This document shows, in pieces, positions 32,690 to 44,995 of a DNA stretch of 64,000 bases. Position 1 is the stretch's first letter. The number at the start of each line of letters is the position of its first letter. This DNA is from Diphasiastrum complanatum (lineage: Eukaryota > Streptophyta > Lycopodiopsida > Lycopodiales > Lycopodiaceae), in contig CM055107.1 of the NCBI GenBank assembly GCA_029204225.1, forward strand, positions 4,906,353 to 4,970,352, in the 5' to 3' direction. Below the pieces are notes generated by a model, which saw nothing but the letters and a program-made list of their open reading frames with translations, had not been told where the DNA came from and made no database searches. The translations under genes and the position numbers were made by a program.

Positions 32690-34125
32690 GTGAAATAAAG
32701 TAGCATCATATACATGTAGTACCAAATTATCATACATAGGTAGTACTAGAATGGTAGAAAGTAGCAACAAGTAGTACCAAAGCATCATATACAGGTAATA
32801 CCAAAGTACCAAAGCATCTTATAGTACCAAAATATCTAATATGTAGAAAGTACAAGAACCTTAATTGGTAGTGTGGAGGCCAAAATTGTTACACGATAGG
32901 TTCAAATAGTACCAATCTTTGGTACTCAAAAGTTTAAGGAACACGTAAATATTACAAAAATCTAAGTATAAATCTTGTAAAATTGGTAGTAACTAAAGCT
33001 TAGATTCCACCACTTGGTAAACAACACTAAAATAGTACCAAAAAGACCACAACGAATTGTATGTGAACTACGAACACAAATAAATATAAAGAAAAAAGTA
33101 CCCAATTTTATAGTTTTATGGGTAAAATATGATCACGAGAAGTCTAAATAGTACCAATTTGGTGGATTTCAAAATAAAAATGAGACACTTACTATAAAAG
33201 AATTTAATTTGGTAGTTGGGAGGATCAGATTGGTACTCGATAAGTTATTGTAGTACCATTCTTTTGTATTCAAGAGTTTTACCAACAAAAAAAAAGTACA
33301 AAATTTGTAAAGTTAGTGCCCGACTACTGGAGTAATACTGCCAATTGGTGTAACAACACTAAAGCAGTACCAAAAAGATCGCGTCGGTCATGTGCAATAT
33401 GCAAATACGACGAAATATAAAAAAATAGAATCAAATGCTGTAGATTCTAAAATAAAAATGGTACACACTATAAATCTCAGTAGACCAATTTGGATGATTT
33501 TAGAATGAAAATGAGACACGAGGTATTAAAGAACCTATTTTGGTAGTCTGTTTATCAAAATTATTACACGATAAGTTCCAGTAGTACCAATACAAACATT
33601 CAAGACAAATATTCAAACATTCATATACAAACATTCAATACAAATATTGCTTCATTACAAACATTCAATACAAATATTGCTTCATTAGTACAAATCAGTG
33701 GCAAATGACTTTGAGACTTCAATCTTAAAACAAAAATGCAGACCAACATGTACCAGCAAGTATGAATACTATCAAACTTTGGTAGTCGAGGGTTTCAAAA
33801 AATGTCAAAATGCAGTCGAACATAATTTTCTTGTTGTTGCACGTTGAATAGCTGTTTATAAGCTTTTTAAAATACCAAAGTACCACAGATAAAATAATCA
33901 GTTGTGCAAAAACTACTACAAGTCTCAAAGTACAAAACAGTACTTTTGAAAACACCTGAAATATTACAAGTACCAAAAGTTCCAAAATATTTAAAAGCAC
34001 CAAATAGCTAAATGCTAGTAGATCAAAAAGTACCAAAATGTTGCAAACAACAGATTGAAGAAACGTTTGAGAACTACCAAAACTATCAAAAGCACCAAAG
34101 AGCAACAAACAACAATACTTTCTGC
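32690..34125. repeat. Tract dense in AGTACCAAA, with about 335-bp higher-order repeat
   Basis: AGTACCAAA or its complement occurs well over a dozen times. Longer units repeat at about 32855, 33200 and 33527 (AATTTGGTAGT...GATAAGTT...AGTACCA), and the segment AACAACACTAAA occurs at 33022 and 33351. Within it, 33627-33656 and 33657-33686 are a perfect 30-bp tandem duplication. No coding sequence seen. Confidence 0.7.
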
Positions 34126-34129
34126 ACAC

Positions 34130-35445
34130 CAGAAGTACAAAATGTTCCATGAGGTCCTTCCCGTTTCTTACCAGCCCAATAAATCTCTAGATTTTTGTGT
34201 AATAGATCTTTGAAAGCTTGTTGCATCACCCTTTGAAATGTGGACGGGGCATTACATAGACCGAATGGCATAACTTTATACGTGAAGGTGCCAAACTCTG
34301 TAACAAATGTCATTTTGAAACGATCTTCAAGAGCAATTTGGACTAAGAAATAGCCACTAAAATCATCCAGGAAGCTAAAAGCTTCTGCTCCTGCCATATC
34401 TTCGAGAAGTTGTGTGGTCAAAGGTAATGGGAAGTGATCTTTCTCTGTTTGATCATTAAGTTTCTTCAAATCCACGCAGATATAGAGTTTACCATTTTTC
34501 TTTGGTACCACCACAATTGGTGATACCCAACTTGTATGCTCGATTTCATAAATGAAACCAACATCAAGAAGCTCCTGAATATCTTTTCGTATCTTCTCGC
34601 GATAGGTAGGATTGGTGCGATAAGGTTTGGCTCTTATAGGTATGGCACCATCCTATATTGGAATTGTGTGGACTGCAACGTCAGGAGGAACCCCCTTCAT
34701 TTCTTTATAACTCCACGCAAACACATCTCCGTATTTGCGCAATAGCTTTTCCAAATCCCATAATTGAGTTGGACTCAGGTGGGCTCCTACGTGTACAATA
34801 TGATATGTCGTCATCATCATCCTTCAGATTAAGAGATATTGCCTTTGCAGGTCCCTCAAAAGAAGTTGATGGTGGTTGAGGCACCCGTTTTGGCTTTATC
34901 ATACTGATGATGACATCATCAATCATGTAATTCTTAAAGTGCTGGGAAACATCATATAGTGGATCATCAACGATTTCAGATGGGATCTTAGGAATGTCCT
35001 CTATAGGTGGGCTTGTAGATGATGAAGCTTGGCTAGGATTTTTTGATTTTGTATCAAAGGTTTGATTGGCTGTTTCAGCTTTTCACGCATTTGGAATTGC
35101 TTATCAGTCAATCGTACATCAAGCATGCAGGGTATTTGTGGATTTGTAGTAGTAGACATGCATGGATTTTTTTGTGATTTTTCTTGAACTAAGTCTTCGT
35201 CAATGGTGTTCAAGATTTCATCATTGTGTACATCCCATTGATAGACTTTTACCTTTGGCCGATATACATGAGTATTTATTGGTTGTGGATGTTGCACACA
35301 AGCCAATGGTGATGGACATTTGGCTTGTTGCACCCAAGCCAATGGTGATGGACATTTGGCTAAAAGCATGGTTTGGTAGTATAACATGGACTTTCAAGGA
35401 CACTACCTTTTTTGGGTAGAAATGCACTTTTGTATTATTATACAC
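34130..35445 (-). pseudogene. Ty3/gypsy (Tat-like) reverse transcriptase region
   Basis: Minus-strand reading from about 35390: a linker, LLRKYGDVFAWSYKEMKGVP (34690-34750), and HTIPI(stop)DGAIPIRAKPYRTN. Then the reverse transcriptase with SPIVVVPKKNGK, CVDLKKLNDQTEKDHFPLP, FSFLDDFSGYFLVQIAL (first catalytic Asp), FGTFTYKVMPFGLCNAPSTF and LHKNLEIY. There the copy breaks: the YxDD part is missing and WAGKKREGP follows, an internal deletion. A frame shift lies near 34800, and a 36-bp tandem duplication at about 35291-35362. FAWSYKEMKG before the RT is typical of the Tat/Athila branch. Confidence 0.8.
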
Positions 35446-35459
35446 TATTTTTAACTAAT

Positions 35460-35748
35460 ACTTTTGACTTGCAATAACTTTTTAGCTGTACTTCGGAAGT
35501 ATGTAATGTAATATATTATTGGAAAGCACTCGCCAAAAGCGCTTTCTAATGTACCAAACTCCACTGAAATTGGACTTACCACTAAAAAGTTATGTCATTT
35601 TTAATGTGGACTCAAAAAATTATGATTAATGAAATCCCCATACTTTTGACTTGCCATAACTTTTTAACCATAGCTTAGAAGTATGTCATCTAAAATATCA
35701 TTGGAAAGTGCTTGTCAAGTGCTTTCTAACGCACCAAACTCCACTAAT
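35460..35748. repeat. 182-bp tandem repeat, second copy partial
   Basis: Units start at 35460 and 35642, both with ACTTTTGACTTGC and ending near ACCAAACTCCACT. The first unit also contains the segment shared in inverted orientation with 29873-29943. Confidence 0.75.
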
Positions 35749-35918
35749 GTGCCGACATAGTCTAGGTCGTCCGAAATGATATTAGGGTCCCTCACACTAG
35801 AATGACTCTCTTGTTGAAAGTTGGCCATTATACTACAATCATATGTACGTCGCTTCTTGTCAACTCTCTTAACATGATAATGGTGTCCATATGCCCACAT
35901 GGAAATGTATGATGTATA
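35715..35918 (-). pseudogene. Possible CACTA-transposon DUF4216-like exon
   Basis: After an acceptor TGTTTTAG at 35919, the minus strand reads WAYGHHYHVKRVDKKRRTYD, then NFQQESHSSVRDPNI and DDLDYVGTLVEFG. This pattern (NGY-FH--R-DK-RKTQN ... DYYGVL-EI) is that of the DUF4216 domain found beside CACTA (En/Spm) transposases. Only about 60 residues are present, and the 35.7 kb side is cut by a tandem repeat. The function of DUF4216 is unknown. Confidence 0.4.
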
Positions 35919-36017
35919 CTAAAACACAAAAAAAAAACAAATGTGTGTAATTAAAAATACTATCTATATATTGAGTAGTACAAGAACAAAACTTCACAAA
36001 AACAATACGACACTAAC

Positions 36018-36749
36018 CTTCCATCCACATTGACGAACAAATTCCCATTCTAGTTCGGTTTTTTCTCCGTTTTCGAATGCTTTTAGCATCATATCAAAAA
36101 CCCATTCACAAGAGCATTTTGAAGGTAAAGGCTCCAAAGGTTTGTCGTTCTCCAATGCTTTCCTTCTTCTTCGATTGATATTTCTTCTTCGTTTCAATGT
36201 TATGTTTATTTCCTTTTTGGCTTCTTCATACCTTGAAATCCACTTTTTCATTTCTCCATAGTTATATGATATAAATGTGTCAATTGAAGATCTCAAGTCG
36301 AGAGGCACTGTCTTTGTCAAGGTCATCAGTGAAGACAAGAGGTTGCAGGGAAAGGGAAGCATCAGAAGCTGAAGGAGTAGTAACAATAAGAGAAACACCA
36401 TTTTCAATTCCAAGCACATGAAAACTTTTCTAATATGTGAATTGCATAACTTTTTCTCTTCTTCAAATTTTTCCACAAAATCATTAAGACGGCTAAGAAG
36501 ATTTTCCACAAGGCTCAGAGGCTGTTTCTTCTTAACAAACTCAAGATAAATCTTTACCCAGTCAAGAGTTTCAAGAAGGTCAATCATATAGAAAATCTTA
36601 TCCTCAAATCCAGCAGAAGAACAAATAGCCCTATCATTGTTAATGATATACTTACGCAAATCAATGGCCTTTTTCATACAGTAGATAAGAGTCTGGACAA
36701 AATAGCCAGGTGGAGGTAGGGGCTCCCCGTAACCCAAAGAAACAGCTTC
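36018..36749 (-). CDS. Unassigned helical exon
   Basis: Not recognised. Bounded by an acceptor (GGTTTCAG/GAAGC) at 36749 and a donor (GGAAG/GTTAGTG) at 36018, with a 99-bp intron to the next exon at 35918, phase 0. The 244-codon frame is helical and charged (YCMKKAIDLRKYIINNDRAI, LLSRLNDFVEKFEEEKKLC, RRRNINRRRRKAL). A Leu-run in the middle (about 36350-36400) looks like the wrong frame: the alternative frame reads VTTPSASDASLSLQPLVF, so a pair of indels is likely. It lies just outside the foldback element at 36806. Confidence 0.4.
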
Positions 36750-38254
36750 CTGAAACCAACATGTGGACTAAATCATAAAACATAAATTTCAGCACTATCC
36801 CAAACAAGGAATAGTAGGATTTACACCACCAGGGTGCATAGAGGGAGATACAAAACTGCACTTAGTTCCTCTTGACAAACCAGGTCTGAAATCTTTTAAA
36901 GCCTTTATTCATAAAGTTGAAAAGAAATATACAGTACTATAAAGCACCATTATAAAGCATAACCACTTTTAAGACGTCCAGCTGATAACTTGCCACCATC
37001 CCACAAAACAAAACTGCTCAAGTTAGTTTAGTGAGGAAGACCGGTGTCATAGCTGAACGACAGTTGTTATTCATGTTCAAAAGAAGTTATATTACTTAAC
37101 GGTTTTAAATAGCATTTTAACTCTTAGTCCAATCTTCCCAAACAAGCGGTGTATTAGCGATAGGCCAAGTGGTTATATCACCATATCAGGACGAGTGCCA
37201 TACTGATCAGCTTACGGTCAATTGGTCCCTATCAGTTCATTTTAAACATAGAGGAGTATGAAAATTTTAACCGTTTAAAGTTTTTCTTAGCCAAAAGACC
37301 TGGTGTGGACACGTGTGCAGGTATCAGAGCAATTCCATGCTATACTGACCCTAATGACCCAGTGAGGTATGTCACGCATTACTGTCCATACTCCTGAGCA
37401 TATCCATGCTTTCCAGTCATATCTCACCAGGAGTCTAGAATAACACAAAGACAAGTTAAAGTTAAGTGCTTCCATGGTTGTTACATCTGAGTAACGTAAC
37501 AATCATGGTATAGGGACACTGTGTAGGAAAGATATAATTTTAAAAAAGTAAGAGACCGCTTATGTTTCTACTAGGTATTAGGGCATATTCGTGCCATTCT
37601 ATTCCTTACGTAGAAACCATGCATCTTATGCATATCCATATTGTCTAAGATTGCAATGTTGGAGTTCTTACTGTGTATTTTTATGACACGGTTTCATCTT
37701 ATGGTGTGTTAATCTGATTCATATACAGGTTTAATGTGTTCTAGTATTGTTTCTTTTTTCGAAAAGAGGAAGTAAAAGCATAACTTGCATAGAATTGAAC
37801 ATACCGTGCTTGCTGAAGCCATAAAGTGTTTACTTACTCTAAAAAGTATACATGAATAGTTGCAGATGTGGCTTCTTGAGAGGATGCCATTGTTTCCTTT
37901 GCTTCGTGATGACTCTTTCTCTTTGGGTCATGAAAAACCAAAACAAGATTTCTTTAGAAAATATTTGCTTGTAAAAAGTTGTAGAGAGGAGCATATCTAA
38001 GTTGTATTCAGAATGAGTGAGGTAACCTGCATTATGTAAAATCAGTTGGTGCCATACCTTTTTTTTTGAAATAGCTAATGTTTTGGTATAGATATGAACC
38101 GAAACATACAAAGAAGATGCTTTAGTATAAAGATGCTACATCAAAAACAGTTATCAGTTTCGTATAGAAAGAACAAGGATATACGAAGACTCTTAGCAGA
38201 TTCATTCTACCACTGATAGCAAGGCGTAGTTAATAAATGAAAAAATAATACTCG

Positions 38255-38735
38255 TACTCCCCATCACTGGACAGTAGGATGTTTAGTGTGTAAAGTTGTA
38301 AACCGATGAGTGCCAAAGGAGGGGGATGGACAGTTGGTTGATCGCTTGATCTTAGGGACATCGACCTCTTGGAATCAAACATTTTGAACGTAATGGAGAG
38401 TCAACTATCCATCACTGGATAGTGACCTCCTTGATCAATGCATTTTATCATAGAAAAGAGTATGATGTCCATTGCTGGACAACGACTTCATTACTCAATG
38501 AATTGAAAAAAAAAGTGAAGAGCCATCTGGACAACAACCTTCTATTATGTAGAAAAGTGCTCAGTAACTCAATGAATGAGGCTATCCTTCCATCGTTGTC
38601 AAGCGAAGTATGTATGAGTTGCTTTTTGCTAAAGAAGTGGCCAAATGAAAGTAACTATCCATCGCTACCTATTGAGGTAGGATGGAAGTGTTTTCATGCA
38701 TAAGGAGTGGTGTTCATTGTTGGAAAGCCATGTAT
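38255..38735 (-). repeat. Array of palindromic GTCCA-N4-TGGAC motifs, left arm
   Basis: Variants such as GTCCATTGCTGGAC (38467-38480) and CCATCACTGGA recur at about 70-bp spacing. It is the inverted counterpart of 41053-41775. Confidence 0.65.
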
Positions 38736-39222
38736 CTCCATCCTACGAAAGCACATTTGCTTCACTTATGTGATAAATGAACATAAATAGTAGCTTGCAG
38801 TTATCAAAGCATCATTACCATGGGAATGAATCCAAGCCAAAGAGAGATTGAATACGTACCGTATGATAGTGAAGTGATGATCCATGAATCAATAGGGTGC
38901 ACTCTCAGCAGATGATAGGAGAGAACCCACTCTCTGGTGTTGTAGAGACAAACCTTCAAAAAAAGCATGATTTTATAGTGTCAATCTAGATAGCATCCTG
39001 GAAGGTGTGATTGAGAGAGGGAAAATCAGTTTCCCTCCAATAAGGGAATTTAACATTTAAAAAGTCTTATGGAGTACTTTGAATAGTTTTAAAGTGGGAG
39101 ACCCACTAAGTTAAAGGCAGAACTTCATTATGTGAAGGAGTAGGATGTTGGAGAGGCGATTTCACTAAAGTTTTCCACGTGTCTGTTTGTGAAGTAGGGT
39201 GAAACTAAACAAAGGAGCATCC

Positions 39223-39325
<103 letters not shown>

Positions 39326-39838
39326 CAACATATTTCTTGTAGCAGTTTTGGATACTTGCTCATGGAAGGAAACAACAGTCAACTATGTCAAAGGAAGTAA
39401 TAAACGATGGATAGATGGATGAATGCTTTCCATTGATGGAGAAAACAAAAGAAAAAATTGTTTCCATTGCAGTTTCTATCCATTCTTCTCATCTCTCAAT
39501 CTCAATTGAATTGCAAGAATGAGCGGATATTAGCTCTGGCCACCACAAAATTTGAAAGCTCAGATTGGATAGAGTATGGATTATGATAACCAAACTCTAC
39601 GATGGATGGGAGTTCAAATCCAGTTGCTTCTAAAATTCAAGAGTCTCCTGCTCAGAGTGCCTCCGTTAAGAATGCTCCTTGCACTCATAGCTATTTGTGA
39701 TAGCAGCATGCCTCCTATTCCAAGTTCTAACCCACCAACTATTGTTGGTCACCATACTCAGCACATTCTATGTAACAATTTGATAATTTGCTATCTTTTT
39801 GTGTTTTTTCTACGCGTGGGTGCACGCGAGATACAGCC

Positions 39839-40105
<267 letters not shown>

Positions 40106-40161
40106 TGCGCACGGGAGAGAAAAGTCACCTAAAAAAAATCGGCTGCACGATGATTATGTGA

Positions 40162-40287
40162 GGTAATGGTCCATTGGTCGGGGACCACTACAAAAAATAA
40201 TCCGGTCCCCGGACAACTCGTGGCCTCTGCCACTCACTGCCAGATCCCGGATTATTCATGGTAATGGCCTGTCCAATGGCCATTACC
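40162..40287. mobile_element. Small hairpin element (MITE-like)
   Basis: Ends GGTAATGG-CCATTGG and its inverted copy CCAATGGCCATTACC enclose a second inverted pair, AATAATCCGG/CCGGATTATT. Total 126 bp. Clear target duplications are not seen. Confidence 0.55.
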
Positions 40288-40316
40288 TACTACATTAGAA
40301 CTAGTTGCGTGCCCCG

Positions 40317-40361
<45 letters not shown>
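40317..40361. repeat. (CT)n microsatellite
   Basis: About 45 bp of CT, the mirror partner of the GA run at 39224-39323. Confidence 0.98.
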
Positions 40362-40363
<2 letters not shown>

Positions 40364-41052
40364 GGATTCTTCCTTACCTGGATTTGTCGTGTCTTAGGCA
40401 CAAAATACTACAAATAAACAATCTCTTCAATTAACAAGGTTTTTTTTACTTGCCCAAGCTTCAAAACTCTTAATAAGCTTATCTTGATGAAGTTAAGAAA
40501 ACTCCTAAAAAATTTGTTTTAGAAAAGACTACACTTTACAAAGGTTTTTTAAATTGTTATTATAAAGGAGGGAAAATAGAGTTCCCACCTCTTTTTAAAG
40601 ACATACCACCTTCCAGAAACTTCAAAATGTGGCTCTACAAACCTGCAGTTTTCGACACTTTCTCTTCACAATACTGAGAGGAGCTTCTTCGATTTCTTGC
40701 GCACGAATAGTGCGTCCTATTGGTGGCAATCTTTCACAGAAATCTATATGGTATGCTTTCTTGCTCTCAATCTCTTGCTATAGTTGCTCTCCTCCTACTT
40801 TTTCGTAAGCTTCGTAAGGGATGCCTTCTTTACATAAGTTTTTATGGCTAACGATGGTGGCTGTCCAGAAATAGATATTACTTAAAACTTCTTTATGAAA
40901 ACTGAGGCACATCCTACCCAGAAGGCAGTGATGGAGGCCTTCAATAGTTAATGAAAAATGTCTACTATCTCTTTTGATAGTACTAAAGCATAAGCCATAA
41001 GTTGACAACTTGTGTGCAGCTATTTTTATAAGCTTTTTGAGATATAAGCACA

Positions 41053-41775
41053 CATCTGTCCAGCGATGGACAACCTACTATCTTTCTCACATTTTGTGAT
41101 AGCTTATGGAGTATGTAATGCATAGAGTCCAGCGATGGACTACATGCATTCATTCTCTATTTTGAGAAGAAGCTTTTGATAAAAGCTATGTAAGAGGCCC
41201 AACAATGAACCACATACATCTACTCTCTCTTTTCAGAGTAGATTCTTTACTAAGTATATAAAGAAGGTCGAGTGATGGACTACATGCTTATGCTCTCTTG
41301 TGAGAGTAAAACTTTTTTGATAATAAGCATGCAGCGTTCCAACGATGGACAACTTGCTTGTTTTTTCACTTCTCTGGATAAATTATGGAGTATGATATGC
41401 GTGAAGACCAGCAATGGACTACATGCATCCATTCTCTCCTCTAAAATCAAGATTCTGATAAATGCTAAGTAAGATGTCCAACGATGGACTACATGCATCC
41501 ACTCTCTCATTTGGAAGTAGTTTTCTCACTAAATCTATGAAGAAGGTCAAGCGATGGTTTAACATGCTTGAACTGTCTCTTTTGAGATTATACTTTGTGC
41601 TAACAATACATAAGAAGTATAGTGATGGATAGCATACATTTATACTCTCATGTAAAGGAAGTTTTTAGGATAAAACGAGTGGGGAGTCCTACGATGGACA
41701 ACAAGCTCTCCCTCTCTTGCTTCTGTTTATATTTACTATGAGCAATATGAGGGAGATCCAGCAATGGACTCCTAC
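41053..41775 (+). repeat. Array of GTCCAGCGATGGAC motifs, right arm
   Basis: GTCCAGCGATGGAC occurs exactly at 41058 and 41127, and variants (CCAACGATGGAC, CCAGCAATGGAC) follow about every 70 bp. Four 70-bp units form a higher-order repeat of about 280 bp (starts near 41058 and 41336). Confidence 0.8.
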
Positions 41776-42995
41776 TAAGGCCTTTTTATGATAATACGGT
41801 GGGATTATGAACCTTCGGCTCATCATCCTACTATGAATTGTACTCTACAGCTCGTTTCTTCTACTGTCTTAAAGTGTAGGATGGTCTCTATTCTTACTAT
41901 GTACTCAAAATGCTAATACTTCTCGCTATGGTGTAAAGATAGCACTCCTATGGAAAACCTACTATGGTAGCATCTCAGGACATTTCATCTACAAACATTC
42001 ATGTATGAGCTTTTTGTTATCAATTTAGATACGAATCGAGTAAGTTTTATTTGCAAAAGAAATACATTAACCATGGTTACGATCCTTTAAAATGCGTCTT
42101 TCTTTCTATATAGATAAAAAAAAAAGGGTTGACTCTCATAAAAAATATATTATTGAATAATTTTTACGGTAAGGACTCCAAGTAAGATGGTCTTAGACAG
42201 CATGAAAATGCGTAAGACACGTTGTCTCTACGGAAGGGTTAATATGACACGGATCTGCCGTAATACCTAGTAAAGACATTGGAAATCACTTACTAAATAA
42301 TCCAATCTGTCTATCCAAAATAGCGTCCATATTCATGGTCGCTATGTGATTCCCATATAACAATCATGATACCATCTTAACTTGGCCTGTCAAGTGTTTA
42401 TTTGATACAATTGGTGAGATACAACTGGAAAGCATGGATGTGCTTAGGAATATGGACAGTAATGCGTGACGTACCTTACTCCGTAAGGTCCACTTGGGTT
42501 AGTATAGCATGGATTTGCTCTGATACCAGCACACGTGTCAAGTCTTTTGGCTAAGTAAAACTTTAAACGGTTAATACTTTTTCATACTCTTATAAGCATA
42601 AATTGAACTGATACGGACCAATTGACCATAAGTTGATTAGTGTGGCACTCGCCCTGATATGGTGATTTAATGGCTTGGCCTATTGCTAAAACATCATATG
42701 TTTGGGAAGACTGGACTAAGTTTTATGATGCTATTCAAAGCTGTTAAGTAGTATAATTTCTTTTGGACATGAATAACAACTGTCGTTCAACTCTGACACT
42801 AGTCTTTCTCATTGAACTAACTTGAGCGATTTTGTTTTATAGGATGGTGGCAGGTATCAGCTGGACATCTTGAAAGTGGTTATGCTTTATGGTGCTTTCT
42901 AGTACTATATTTTACTTTTCAGTTGTATTTTACCTTGCTGGATTATGAATAAAGGCTTCAAAGAGCTTCAGCCTTGCTTTGTCAAGAGGAACTAA

Positions 42996-43126
42996 GTGCA
43001 GCCTTATAACTCTCTCTCTTGCATCCTGGTGGTGTAAATCCGACTATTCCTTTGCTCAGAAGATAACGATGCATAGAAATTTGAGACATAGTCTCCCGAG
43101 CTCTCACCATTGCTAGATCCCGACAT
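42996..43126 (-). CDS. Possible first exon or gene start at the foldback edge
   Basis: The ATG at 43126 on the minus strand gives MSGSSNGESSGDYVSNFYAS and continues across the foldback edge (43053) to a stop near 42996. It points toward the minus-strand exons at 36749 and 35918 on the other side of the foldback. Weak; not recognised. Confidence 0.25.
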
Positions 43127-43432
43127 GTTTTCTACATTCATAAACATACAAAACATTACAATAAACCCTAACAAATTGAAATGAAGAAAAAATAAAAAAT
43201 CAACGACAAAATTTTAATGCATATTGAAATGAAAAAAAAAATGAAAACCAACGACAAAACTTTAATGCATATTGGAGTTAAACTTTCGTACTTGTGAATA
43301 AAAAAGAGAGTATAGGAATGCGTTTACAACCTACAACTAGATGCAAAAGAATCATGTAAGTGACAACGTATAAGAATCAAAACATGAGAATCATACAATA
43401 ATTTGTTTTGTACTTGTGTGCATATGTGCAGT

Positions 43433-43775
43433 TTATCCCAAAGATATGGATTACATTTAGATCGATCTACTGATGAAGACACTACTCAAGTCAACAAGGT
43501 AATAATATACATGCATATTTTCTTGTTCATAAAGACTTTGTTACTATAGGTTAAATATGATTTCAAATATTGTGGTACAGTGACATGTACTTGATGTTTG
43601 TTTCTCACAGAAAAACTATTTTCAAGATAAAATATGGTGCTTATGCGTCAAGTGTGATGGGCAAAAGATGTGTGAAAGACGCATTTTTGAAAATCATTCG
43701 TGAAACTTTGGGTGAAAAGATGCGAGTCAACCATCAAATTTGGAAGACATTGAGGTTTTTTAACTTTACATGATT
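43433..43775 (+). pseudogene. CACTA transposase-associated-domain-like fragment
   Basis: A short exon-like piece (acceptor GTGCAG at about 43431, LSQRYGLHLDRSTDEDTTQV, donor AAG/GTAATA) is followed near 43611 by DKIWCLCVKCDGQKMCERRI and FENHS. It then shifts to MRVNHQIWK (43721-43746). CxCxxC, a spaced His and an aromatic end are the pattern of the transposase-associated domain at the start of CACTA transposases (CPCxKC...HL...W). The Pro of CPC is Leu and the frame is broken. Confidence 0.35.
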
Positions 43776-44149
43776 GTTTTTTATTATAATATTTCTCAAT
43801 TTATATACGTCACTAATTGAATTTGTTTAGTGTGTGTAGCCAATAAATCGAATGCCATTAAGAAACTGAAATTTTATAGATCCTAATCGTTGTGCAGGAT
43901 GAAGAAGGAACTGTTAGAAGGCAAATGAATATTTTGGCAACCGGGCATTTCCAATTTTCCACCTCTAGCAATACAGATAGACTTTTTCTACATTTATGTT
44001 ACTGAAATAGAGTTTTTAAGTCTATCATGTGAAGCACTTTTACGCTCACATTTTACGCAGACTTTTTGGTACTGTGGATGAATTTTTTTATGAGATTACT
44101 TTCGGCTGGTCTTACCTACCAAGTGTTAAATATAAATGGTAATTTTCTT

Positions 44150-44440
44150 ATGATGTCCAATTTGATATAGATAACCCTCATCCATGTCAATGTTACTCTT
44201 TCAATCGTTTCAAAAATTTTAGTTTGGAAAAATTTGGCCATGTCGTTTGTACTGGTTGTAGTATTGTTAGGAGTTCTCTTTTACGAAAATCTTTAGAAAA
44301 AGGCCTAAACCACATAATGCTAAGGCAAGCTAATGTAAATGAAGTTGCTTTGGAACTCTACGACGGATGGTTTAAACTCATGAAAATCCTACCTTCTTAT
44401 TCTTCAGTAGATGATATCACTACATGCCACTTTTTGTAAA
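44150..44440 (+). pseudogene. Unassigned mobile-element-like fragment
   Basis: A 90-codon stretch reads NPHPCQCYSFNRFKNFSLEK, then FGHVVCTGCSIVRSSLLRKS and LEKGLNHIMLRQANV. The PCxC...GHV-TG--IV---LR--L-KGLNH pattern recalls proteins of eukaryotic mobile elements, but I cannot name the family. Its upstream border may be an intron or truncation. Confidence 0.35.
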
Positions 44441-44729
44441 GATATCGCATTGAGTTTTATTAGAAAAGGTAAATGGTTTCATGGGAATACTGAATCTCTT
44501 GCTAAAAGAAAAACAAAAAACACAAATTTTTTTTCAGACAATTGCATCACAAGAACAATCTGTCTAAAAATTGCACCCGCCAAAATTCAACTTTTCGAGT
44601 CTCTCAAAATTTTTTCGAGTTGTTCAGAAATTGCGTCCAATGATTCTATCCGACGAATTGCACAACAAGACTCTCTAATGATTGTATCCGACGACCTAAA
44701 AAAATCTCTTTAACATTTTCATCTGACCA

Positions 44730-44995
44730 GGTTTTTGAAATTTTCTACATTCTCGCATTTTCCAATTTTTTTCGAGTCTCTCGGAGTTTTTCGAGTTGTT
44801 CTGAAATTTTTCGGATTTCTTTAAATTTTTCGAATTTTTTTTAGTTTATTTTTCGAGTTTCCCGGATTTTCAAAATTTTTGACTTAATTTTTCAAGTTTT
44901 TCAAATTTCTAAATTTTTGAGTTTCTGGCATTTTTTTTCGAGTTTTTATGAATTTTTCTCGAATTTTTCTGAATTTTGATAAGCTCGCGGCTCAG
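44730..44995 (+). repeat. Low-complexity TTTTTCGAG tract
   Basis: Degenerate repetition of TTTTTCGAGTTT/TTTTTCGAATTT for about 260 bp; purine-poor on the plus strand. No gene. Confidence 0.7.

Noticed and set aside
32690-34125. A CRISPR-like array made of AGTACCAAA repeats
   Set aside because: Repeats are too short and irregularly spaced, there are no spacers of constant length, and the context is a plant nuclear genome.
36350-36420. A transmembrane Leu-rich segment in the unassigned exon
   Set aside because: The alternative frame gives a more normal Ser/Thr sequence, so the Leu run is probably a frame-shift artefact.
37315-37335. GGTATCAGAGC as a primer-binding site inside the foldback arm
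   Set aside because: The motif is mirrored in the other arm (about 42520), and there is no LTR end before it. It is part of the inverted repeat.
40187-40200. CACTACAAAAAA as a CACTA-transposon end
   Set aside because: It is a single occurrence inside a small hairpin element, with no matching inverted terminus nearby.
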